DNA of 64,000 bases from Lepidurus packardi (taxonomy: Eukaryota > Arthropoda > Branchiopoda > Notostraca > Triopsidae), in contig JAKZAN010000002.1 in assembly GCA_023053545.1 (NCBI GenBank), positions 9,296,790 to 9,360,789 on the forward strand. The letters run 5' to 3'. The translations under genes were made by a program, and so were the position numbers. Under the pieces are notes generated by a model. It was not told the DNA's origin. It saw only the letters and a list, made by a program, of their open reading frames with translations, and made no database searches. This document shows, piece by piece, positions 35,892-45,449 of this stretch. Each line of letters begins with the position of its first letter. Position 1 is the stretch's first letter.

Positions 35892-36662
35892 AATACATAT
35901 ACACATACACCAGCAAGCTTACAATTCGCTTCTTTCTATATACCACGCTACATTTGCGGCAAAGAGAGGGGGAAGTTGGTTAGAGTGGAGTTTATATTGC
36001 ATCTATCTTTTAAGCAATCTTTGGATCTCTCTCTCTCTCCTCTCCTTCTGTCTCCCCCTTTGTATTTCTCGGTTTTAGTCTCGCTTCTATACACTCTGGC
36101 TGGGAAGAGAGCAAAAGATGGAGTAGATTGGCATGACAGACACGGTTCCAAAATCACATAAGAGTAGTATGTTGTATGCTTTGTATGTGTTGTCTCTATG
36201 TGTATGTGCTCATTTATCCCCCGTCGTCTATAATAAATGATCCCACAGGGCGTTCTATTTCCCCATATGGGGCCCTTTTATTTCACTTTTCATTTTATAT
36301 CGTCTGTTTTTTCAATTTCTTTGTTTTATTTCTGCATTTTCTTTACTTTAAGGACACGGTGTACTGCAAGAAGTTGATCAGTTTTTCTCAAAAGATGGAA
36401 CTGATATCAGTCCATTTCTCATTGCAATTTCATAAACTTTAACTAAGAAATTAAAAGAAACACAGAGATAATGGAAAAATTATTTTTCCGAAAATATCTC
36501 AATAACAAAATCTACTTCACCTGCTGTGCAAGATTTTGAAAAATTATTATATTCAAATTTTTTTTTACTATATTTAATTTTTCTATTATATTCAAAATTT
36601 TCCTAACTTGAACACTATAGAGAAAATGTGAAGTAGACACAAGGACGGATCGACAAAAGGAC

Positions 36663-36692
36663 GCCTAACCCAACCTAATCTAACCTAACCTT
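36663..36692. repeat. Degenerate CCTAA-type repeats
   Basis: CCTAACCCAACCTAATCTAA continues as CCTAACC. This is a short run of imperfect CCTAA units, the arthropod telomere-type motif. It is far too short and imperfect to be a telomere; it could be a chance simple repeat or an interstitial relic. Confidence 0.4.
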
Positions 36693-39290
36693 GTGTCGTA
36701 TTTTTCAATACGGTTTAAGCACTTTCTATTTTTTGTTAGGGTCTTTAACCAATGAACAGAGACTTTAAACTCGAAATTCTATTGGTCCCTTAAAAGATTA
36801 CGGACCTGGCGTCCTCGTGTCGGGTACACGGACTCTTTTTGTCGAGTCGTCCTTTTGTCGCGTTGCCAGAGAAAGTTATTGAAACTCATATTGAAAATTA
36901 AAATCAACAAATAAATTATGGTATAGATCACAGCCTTACTGTCACAATTACATTGCATTTATACAAATTTTTGGAATTATTTTTAAAAAATGAAAAATAT
37001 TTAATTATATTGCACAAAGAATTATAATTTTCGAATCAAAATTTGCTATGCTGTACCACCGTAAGTGGTTCCTGTGTACTGTGGTCTTGAGAGGAATAAC
37101 GGACATTTGGATAATATATTTTTATCAAGCTATTCTGGCTTTAATTTAAGTTTTTTTTCAGTATCTCTCTCTTTCTGGGTTCACCCCACCTTCCTTCGGT
37201 TTTGGGGCGGGATAAAGCCAGCGTTTTGAGAGAAACTCAAATTAAAAAAGGAGAAGCTCGACTCCCGTAATTGAGTTCTAGTTTATGGAGTCGTTTGGCG
37301 TAACCCGTGAATCTCAAAACCCAGTTACACGGAGCATAGTATACATACTACCTTATTTCGTATGCAAGCACAGCAACTCAAAGTCTATCAGCTTCGCCAG
37401 CCCACGGCCACACCACCCAACTCCGTGGCACTCGACGGATTTCGCGTTGAGTTTCGAAGAGAAAAGCAACGATATTTGCGGCTCTGGTTCGCTTGCTCAT
37501 CAAGAAAATGCGATGAGCGGTATGCAAACCCAGTTTTCCTAAGACGTGCTGTTTCTCAGTTCAGCCAAAAAACTCTATTTCTTCTTTCTTTCCACTTTTT
37601 TAATTTATTTTATTTCCCCCCGAACCTCCTTCCGAAAGAACCTCTCCTTGTCATTGGTTACTGAACAACAGAGTCCACAAGTCCCGTAAATTGCCTTGCA
37701 TTTCCGCAACACAAACCTCCGGAGAAACTTGCACGGGCATGGTAATTTATATTCACAACTTTTCTTGTCGAGGGGCGTAAGGAAATGGGGTCTGACCGAC
37801 GACAATCAGACAAGAAAACAATGGAAGCCTTACGGATTTTGCACGAAGAAGCTTATCTCCACTTTTTTCGTATTTGGAAAGCGTTTCGAGCTTTCAAAGT
37901 TTGGGGATTTTTGGAAAGGAAAGCTGAGCTAGCCAAGTTTTATAGTAAAAACGAGAGGTACATAAAAGTTGAACAGGGAAAAAATGGACAATCGATGTCC
38001 AGTCTGCAGCGAGAGAAATACAGAACGAGGGAGAGAGAAAGGGAAGTTTCTTGGGTGGATGGGGATGAAACTTGAGAAAGTTTGCTCGCTTTTCTACTCG
38101 TTTTTCTTTTGGGTCGGTACAGAACGGGAACAGCTTGATAGCAATTTAAAAGATCGGGGTAAAATAGCCGGGGGGAAAAAAGAAAAAGAAAAATACAGGC
38201 TGATATCAAGATCTTTGGCATTCATGGCGAGAAGCTGTCGTCCTTAGATGTGATGCGTTTCGGGTATGCCAAGTATACCGAACACAAGAGCTGATGTTGC
38301 TGCTGCTGCTCAGGTGCTGCTGTGCTGGGCAAACGAGGCTGGTTTTGCTCGACGAGCGTCAAGACGCCTGGCTCTTTAGTATGGACATGGTTAAACCTTT
38401 ACCTCTACCGTCTTATTGCTATTCCGCTATCCATCCTTTTCCCCGACTTGTTTCTTTCTGGTCCTCTTTTACTGTATTCCTTCCTAGGGAAATGGGACTT
38501 TCTTTTCAGATTTATATCCCTTGCCTAAGTTACCGTCTTACCGACGTTTTATTTTTGTTCTAAAAGAAAAAAAAAGAATAAAATAGCTAGCTTTGCGCCT
38601 GACAGAGTCATTTGTAAGGTAAAGACAACAATAGTGAACGCAAGTGGCAGCCATACTTGTTCCTAACTATTCGCTTTTATTTGCACATTCTATTTACCCC
38701 ATAGAAAAGAGGAAACGTAAAGAAGAGAAAAACGATTTCCCAAAGCTCCCCAAACCCTTTTCAAAGGCTACGCTCAGCATGACCAAGTTCATCAAGCTCT
38801 CGTCTCGTATCATAGCTATTAGTGTCAACAACTCTAATCAACACAGAGCCAAACGTTCCCCCTTCTCTCCCCCCGCAAAAAAAGGATTGAATTTCTTGAC
38901 GTCGAAAACTACCTTCGCAAACACTCATACATATCTAGCACGATGAAAAACTTGAGGCCAAAATGAGAGAAAAATCGGAATTCTCTACTGGGACGTTGTA
39001 TGACGTCATAGGCTGTCCCAGACAGCATGGAGCCTGAACGTCTGTTCCCGTGCTTTTCCTTTTTTATGCTCGTTTTCGCCCCTTCCAAGCTCTTTTCCTC
39101 ATCTTATATCACATACCGACATCTTCGAGCTCTTATGCGATAATTAGTTTAAGGGACGTCTTGACAAGCAACAGTTCATTACTTCTTGTAGTGTTATTTT
39201 CGCGCTCTTTAAAAAAGTTGGAGGAATAAAAAAGCTCAACAAAAATACCCAGAAATTTATAAAAACATAACGACTGTAAACCTGATTAGC

Positions 39291-39457
39291 AATATTCGTC
39301 TAATTTCGCCTTTCTCTTTCATTGTTGGCCATATTTGTTTGATTTAGCCCTACTATTTTCACTGTTGGTCATATTCGTTTGATTTTCGCCCTTCTATTTT
39401 CATTGTTGAGTTCATATTCGTTTGATTTCGTCTTTCTGTTTTCATTGTTGGGTTCAT
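39291..39457. repeat. Tandem repeat, about four ~40-bp units
   Basis: ATATTCGTTTGATTT-type units start near 39292, 39331, 39371 and 39414 (spacing 39, 40 and 43 bp). Each carries a CTATTTTCATTGTTG-like second half. Copies are diverged by several substitutions and small indels. Confidence 0.75.
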
Positions 39458-42400
39458 GACACCCATTTACCATACCGGAGTTTGGCTGCAATTCTAGCCA
39501 AAGATCCCCTTCCACTAACAACGTCCGCTAACTTTATTTTGGGACTCGTTTGATACTAAACCCATGGCAATCATGATACGTATATAGTCGTATTTTTTGG
39601 ACATTTAATTATATCGTTTTGCTCAAAGCTTGAAACGTAGCTTTTTGCTCTCTGTATCTCTGTCTGTCTCTGTTTCTTCTCCGATTTTACGAGCAGCATC
39701 CTCATTTGCAGCCATGCTATTCTGGTCCTTTTTACGGCTATTATACACTCGCCAACGCCCCCTTATACTCCCATGTTTTATATATCGGGGGTGGAAATAT
39801 TACTAAAAACGAGATTTGCTGGCTTTTTTCGGTTCTGCTGGCGAAAAACCCTCGGACAATAGGGTGGGCTATATACTGGCTTCGGGGTTTTTCTTTCCTT
39901 TTATAGTGTTCCACTGCAATGCTGTTGCCTGTTCGTTTCCACCGATGCCAATAAGCCATATCCTTGTCATTCTGGACACATCTCTCACGTCGTCATCCCA
40001 CCGGAATTGCTGACCTATACAACCTAACACTGCAGTGCCTACCCGTCCTGACTTTTGAGGTCGTCGTTTTTAGTTATGACACACCAGGTCAGCAATCCTC
40101 CCCGTATTTTGCCACCCATGCCAAAAACACTGAAACACGGGAAACTCACATATACGCTGAAGGTGAGAATTTCTTTCTTACGGCCCTAATTTGCCCTCCA
40201 GGAGAGCCTATAACACATCCCTCCCTAGATATTAACCTTTACAACAATCAACATCTTGCCGAAAGCCTTTCCCCCCTCAAAGATCCTAGCAACGCAGCGA
40301 AAAAGCTTAGGCAAGCAGCTTTATACATCTCATCGCTATTTGTGAACCCCAATATACCATAGCCATGGGTTTGAAGCAATTACACGGAGCTCTGTAACGC
40401 TCGTCTAGCGTCTAACCAAGTTTACCAAGTCAAGGGGGAGAGAGCGAGACAGAGAAGACACAGCAAGAGCCACCCGAATGCAATTCTTAAAGGGTTATTA
40501 TACCATACATGCTAATGAAACCGCAACGCAACATTAAGTGTAGCTTCATCAATCCGGAATCGCATGTTCTGGTCGGGACAAAAAGGCGACGTTATTATTT
40601 GCTCCATTAGCATTCAGCGTTGCGGAGATGACTGAACAAAAGCACCACATGGCGGCTTGCAATTGCACTTAGCCTTCATGTTCTTTGACGCTATTACGCG
40701 CAAGCACACGCGGGGCGCTATAGACGCCAACAAAGAAAGCAGACGCAACGATTTCCTTTTCCTTGTTTACTCTGACTAACTTGGACAACAATGAAAAAAG
40801 ACACAAAAAGGACACAAGTCATTGCTTTATTCCCTCTGGGACTCTTTTGTCTACCTCCCCCCTTTTCTTCATTCCTTGAAATACAAATAAAATATCCATA
40901 TAGAAGATTTATGGGTTTCCAATTTTCCCCCTCCATTGTTGCGTCCCCTGTTTACATCTGTGGCTTTTGGTACCATTGCCACAACCAGGTATAATTAACA
41001 GCTATCGTTTTTGGGCATCCTGAATTCTGCATCGATTCATAAGACTTGGTAGCTCTCGCTGTACTCTAACTGCACGTACTTCTAGCTGTATACTGCAACT
41101 GTCTAAACGTCAACTCGTGCATCAAAAGAAATGACAAAAGTGCCCCCACCACGGGGCTTGTTGGCAAGCTCTTGTCATTCCATATAGAGCATAGAGCAAA
41201 TGATTGCTTGATTGCGTGTCTACGAGCGACAATCATCACCCAACTCCATGTCACATCACATACGATATATCGGGGGAAAGCTAATAAAAATATCTACTGC
41301 ATAGTATAGCCAAACACACCAAACAACTGACAGTTGCAATGCATGTTGTTATCACATGCAGCTGTTTTCTCTCCTTTCCTGTTTTTTATGAACTTTTATT
41401 TTTTAGGAGTGACTTATATAACCCTAATTCCTCAACCCTCTCCCCTCAAAGTTGGCAAGTTTTTTAGTAGCTCGCGTCCTTTTTTGGCATGTTTGGTGGA
41501 AAGAGTGTTCTTTGGGGGGTCTGAAAACTCTTCCCCACTAACATCTCGCCAACCAGAATGTCAGAAAAGAGGTAAGCTTCATTTATCAACGTCCCTGTAC
41601 GGACCACAAAGCGACTATATATTTTTGGGGTGGAGGGCTGACATGCGGATGCGGAGCTCGAAACTTCCCAACTTGAAATTCGCAATCTTTGCTGGGCTAG
41701 GGAGCTTGCTTATGTCTGTTCTATGTCTGGGGCTTTTACATTTACATCAGCTCATTGAAATTCATGCGTAGATGAGTAGTCTCATAAAGTTTGGGCTTGC
41801 TTGGATGCACGGATGCATGCTGGGAAAAGGGAAACGCGCTATCTTCCTCTATACACCCCGGCAAATCCATCCCCTCGCGCAACAATGACATTCATCAGAA
41901 ACAAAGAGAAAGCCCAGTCACAGCCATGCGAAGAAACTTTTTGCCCAATGCATTATTGACGGTTTTTGCAACCAAAACCTGCTATGAGAGGACAAAAAAC
42001 TTGATGGACGTTTCACATTGGTAGCCTTCCACAGTTATTGTGCAATGGTCGGCATTGTTGGGTCATTACACGTTACAAGCTCTGCGTTCCATTGTCTGTT
42101 CTTCCTGCTAGGAATATATTCAAGGAGGCACACATAGAAAATTAAAAGGTGCTAGCATTGAAAAGTTCCCTCAAGAGACCTTAGTCACGTCCTTCTATTT
42201 AGCAATGAGCATATAAGCCACGTGGGAAGTGAAACCAGAACGATGGTAATTTATATTTTTTCCATTAGGAGTTGAAAACGAATCTATCAACAAGAAGAAC
42301 TTGCATGTTTTAAATTAAATGAATAAGCAGAAGAGAGGCATTGGCGACAGCTTGTGGGCACCTGGCGTAGATAGGTACGGTTAACAAAGCTCTCTCGGTG

Positions 42401-42470
42401 GTCGTCATGGCGACGAGAAGGACTTGGGGAGCCAAACAAGAACTTCAGTGCGAGCGTTTTTAAGGAGAAA

Positions 42471-43109
42471 ATGTCGGTGCGAGGTAGTGGGAAGAGAGTA
42501 GTTGTTCGCAAGATCGGGGTGCAATTGAAACCCGCTGCCTTGATTCTCTTGTACCGGCGACGAGTGGCAGAAGAAGACGAAGATACGGTTGGTAAAGACG
42601 CTTGGCGAAAACGCACTATGCCATTGAGACGATTTACCGTCAACGCAGACCTGGCTCTCCGGAGACAAGAACTTCAAGAGCGGCATCGAACATATCTAGA
42701 GGACGTCCCGGACGTGTTGGTGGAAAAAATGCTTGCTCTCTTGCAAGAAACATTAATGGGGCAGAGTCTGACCCAAGCACGGGCTCGAGTGGAAAAGCTT
42801 TATACGGTGCGGCCCGACGAGGATTTAAACCAAACGAACCCGAGTGAGCTCGCCACTAAGAAACGAGTCATGGAACTCGGTTTCTTAAGAAACAACATCC
42901 CACCTGGGGACCCGCGCTTTGAATACGATAAGCAAGTCGAGTTTCATCAAGCCTACGACGAAATGTCCCCTTGGGATGATGACAAAGGCTACGAAAACGT
43001 TCTTGCGTACGTCACTGTGGGCAAAGGCAACTCTGTAAATGAGATCCGACCCGCTTCCGTGAACTCCGCAAATAAAGCAACGGAAGACGAAGATAATTTC
43101 TGGGATTAA
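42471..43109 (+). CDS. CEP19: Centrosomal protein CEP19
   Basis: A single-exon gene of 212 residues. Conserved CEP19 blocks are visible in order: an N-terminal LKPAALILLY strand (19-28), KRTMPLRRF (47-55), a central helical segment ending GQSL (97-100), PDEDLN (115-120) followed by a KK-M-LGFLR stretch, and a terminal DPRFEYDKQVEF block (147-158). Vertebrate CEP19 is shorter, at about 160 residues. The extra length here is an acidic insert at ~31-46 and an acidic serine/asparagine tail after 165. CEP19 localises to the mother centriole and cilium base and works with RABL2 and the FOP/CEP350 module in cilium assembly (family knowledge). The ATG at 42,471 is preceded by AGGAGAAA. A variant signal ATTAAA lies 59 bp after the stop and AATAAA at 43,797-43,802. 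Confidence 0.85.
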   Translation: MSVRGSGKRVVVRKIGVQLKPAALILLYRRRVAEEDEDTVGKDAWRKRTMPLRRFTVNADLALRRQELQERHRTYLEDVPDVLVEKMLALLQETLMGQSLTQARARVEKLYTVRPDEDLNQTNPSELATKKRVMELGFLRNNIPPGDPRFEYDKQVEFHQAYDEMSPWDDDKGYENVLAYVTVGKGNSVNEIRPASVNSANKATEDEDNFWD

Positions 43110-44070
43110 CGTTCTAAATCTTCTTGAACTTACGCTGAATTGTCTTGCAAATCACAAAAATGAAAAGATTAAACATTTCAAGCGCCGGAAAGAATGAGCA
43201 GCTAAAAAGTTATAACATCTATGTAGAAATGAAAAGAACAATTACAAAGTTCAGACGCGCATAAATGATCTTATTAAAAAGCCGTCTATCCCTTATCTTA
43301 CATTATTATTTTGGTTATGGCTTTAGACTGGCTCTGCCACCTAGTGGCAACCATAGGACATGGCAAAGAGAGCAACCTTTTGGTAACTTATGGAGCGACG
43401 ACGAGTTTCCCGCGCTTTTAAGACGACGGAATTACTGATGCATTCGCGCCAAAATTGCTCCTTCCTGAACCAATACTGAGCAACATTTTCAAATACAGTA
43501 GGTAGTACTTATTGTGAACACTGATTATTAGAATAAGCCGCATTTCAGAATCAAATTTTAAAGGATCTACTCAAAAGGATAGAATGCATAGCATTTAAAT
43601 TGGTTATTAGAATCACACTGTTTCATTTTTGTTACCTAAGTTCATAAACAACTTACCTATATGTACACACGTAGGTGTATATGTCTTATTTTCGGTTGTT
43701 AGAAGCTTATTATTCTATTAAGCGGAGAATCTCCGCTTAATAAAATCAATATTCACTGGAACACGTGATCACAATAAGTGGCACCCACCGTACTTGAATA
43801 AAAGACGTCCTGAAGCACATTTTAGCTGTAATAGTTGTAGGAAAAGCACGCCTCAGACGTCATATTTTGAAACCAAGTAGGAACGCAAAGTTCCAGATTG
43901 GCTGTTGTGCAATAGCAATGGCCGCCTAAGGATATCATTTCATATGATTGGTGGTTGGGTTTACGCATGGTTGAGATTGTAAACAAGAAGTGAGACTGGT
44001 AAACGTAAGGTTTCTAGTAGACCTAAGTTTTAATTATTTATTTTATTACTTGAAAAGCTAAGTAATTAAC
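43110..44070. other. Spacer between CEP19 and GTF2F2, with perfect palindrome
   Basis: Non-coding interval of 961 bp containing the CEP19 3' end and the GTF2F2 5' region. ATTAAGCGGAG (43717-43727) and CTCCGCTTAAT (43731-43741) form a perfect 11-bp inverted repeat around AAT. AATAAA lies at 43,797-43,802. No TATA box is obvious before the GTF2F2 start. Confidence 0.6.
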
Positions 44071-45217
44071 ATGGAACCAGACAAAGAAAAAAAGCCAATA
44101 ATAACTGACAAAGATTTGGATTGTTCGCTTGCCGCCCGGGGAGTTTGGCTCGTCAAGGTAAATTCAACGAAGCTCTTTCCAGTTCTCAAAAATAGCTTAA
44201 TTAAGTGCGTTTCTTTCGAAGGTTCCTAAATACATCTCAAATCGTTGGGACAAAGCTCCTGGAAGCCTGGAAGTGGCTAAGCTGCGCATTTCTAAGTAAA
44301 CTTGGCTATATCTACTGTTTGAATCGGCCTACTTATGGTCTATTGTACATTCTGTACTTTCTCGCCTATTAATAGGGTGTCTGGACAGAAGCCTAACGTG
44401 TCGCTTTGCCTCGCTGACACCATACTGTGTATGCAAGAAAAAGGAGAAGAAGACATTCCAAAGGACCATCCTCTTATAGTTTCAACAGTCACTTCACAAA
44501 CGCTGGCGGTGTTTTCTCAAAGTACATCAAACTATTAAAGCGTCTTTTTAAGACTACTAATCATCTGGTTCCGCTAGCCCCCGGAGGTGAGGACTTGATC
44601 GAGACAGAGAAGTTGGTCATGGAAGGCAAAGTAGTTCAACGTTTGGAATGCAGGCCTTCAGGTATACCCATTCATCGCCAAATAAAAATTTTAAAAAGAT
44701 TCAAAATGTAGCGACTGCAAATTACATGAAACTGAAGCGAGAATCGCTTCTTAAGGCAGCTACGCCCACTCGACAAGTCATGCAGTTGGATCGCGCCGTG
44801 CAAAACTACAAACCTATTGCAGACCATAAACATAATGTATATTTTTCATGTTTTGCTGATCTGCATCTTATTAAGGAGTATTTTTAGGTGGTTTACGATG
44901 AACGCAAGAAGTCCGAGGGCAAGAAAGCTCGCGATGATAAGGAAAAAGTCATGGAGATGCTCTTTGCAGCCTTTGAGAAGCATCAGTACTATAACATCAA
45001 AGATCTGGTTAAACTTACCAACCAACCTATCGTAAGTTCCTTGAAATATGAATCAAACATCTTGTACATAATTTGAATAAACTTTTGTTTCCTTTAGACG
45101 TATTTGAAAGAAGTGCTAAAGGAAATGTGTAACTATAACCTCAAGAATCCTCACAAGAACATGTGGGAATTAAAGCCTGAATATAGACACTACAAAGACA
45201 CTGATAATGCCGAGTGA
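44071..45217 (+). CDS. GTF2F2: General transcription factor IIF subunit 2 (TFIIF beta, RAP30)
   Basis: Seven exons: 44071-44157, 44222-44295, 44376-44521, 44578-44661, 44712-44836, 44888-45031 and 45098-45217. Introns are 50-80 bp with GT-AG ends, and phases agree at all six junctions, giving 259 residues against about 249 in human RAP30. The N-terminal GVWLVKVPKYISNRWDKA block is the TFIIF dimerisation start. VVQRLECRP and ANYMKLKR follow, then the C-terminal winged-helix DNA-binding domain with AFEKHQYYNIKDLVKLTNQP and NMWELKPEYRHY. RAP30 pairs with RAP74 and escorts RNA polymerase II to the promoter. The gene converges on AMBRA1, with only 232 bp between the two stop codons. Confidence 0.95.
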
Positions 45218-45231
45218 AACGTTGTTACAAC

Positions 45232-45237
45232 TTTATT
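45232..45237 (-). terminator. Probable polyadenylation signal of AMBRA1
   Basis: AATAAA on the minus strand, 213 bp after the AMBRA1 stop and only 15 bp beyond the GTF2F2 stop. No canonical or ATTAAA-type signal was seen nearer to the AMBRA1 stop, so the two convergent transcripts probably overlap at their 3' ends. Confidence 0.45.
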
Positions 45238-45271
45238 GTATTATCACCTGATTTTGTATCGTCACGCCGCA

Positions 45272-45277
45272 AATAAA
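45272..45277 (+). terminator. Polyadenylation signal of GTF2F2
   Basis: AATAAA 55 bp after the GTF2F2 stop, followed by a T-rich stretch as expected for a cleavage and polyadenylation region. It lies within the probable 3' untranslated region of the opposing AMBRA1 gene. Confidence 0.65.
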
Positions 45278-45449
45278 TTTTTTTGTCTCATATTCGCTAC
45301 TTTTTTCCCCATGAAAACTGACTTTTCTCAGCAAATGAAAAAAATAACACTTTCTAACAAATGCGCTAAAAATAGAAAGTTAAGCTAAACTGACTTTCGC
45401 AACGAAAAAGAACTATACAAGAAAGAACAGAGATGTCAACACTGTGGCG

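Larger units (their letters stand above)
29416..35896 (+). mobile_element. Bel/Pao LTR retrotransposon, RT-defective, recently inserted
   Basis: The element spans 29,421-35,891 and is bracketed by a 5-bp target duplication AATAC (29416-29420 and 35892-35896). The two 296-bp LTRs are identical by eye and begin TGTTAC and end GTAACA. A tRNA-type primer site follows the 5' LTR. The gene order is gag with two zinc knuckles, aspartic protease, reverse transcriptase, RNase H, then integrase with a C-terminal domain, as is typical of Bel/Pao. No env frame is present; only 29 bp separate the pol stop from the 3' LTR. The gag-protease frame and the downstream pol frame are offset by one base, because of an internal RT deletion at about 32,850. 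The intact target duplication and identical LTRs point to a young insertion. Confidence 0.95.
35897..42470. other. Gene-poor interval between the retrotransposon and CEP19
   Basis: No gene is supported in 6.5 kb. The interval holds AT-rich DNA (36,460-37,160), degenerate CCTAA-type repeats (36,663-36,692), a short tandem array (39,291-39,457) and a perfect TGACGTCA at 39,001-39,008. Open frames such as the 132-codon one at 39,964-40,362 have no recognisable domain. The last ~300 bp before 42,471 must contain the CEP19 5' region, but I see no clear core promoter motif. Confidence 0.45.

Noticed and set aside
39964..40362. 132-codon plus-strand open frame
   Set aside because: Composition is not convincingly protein-like across its length; no splice context, no recognised motif.
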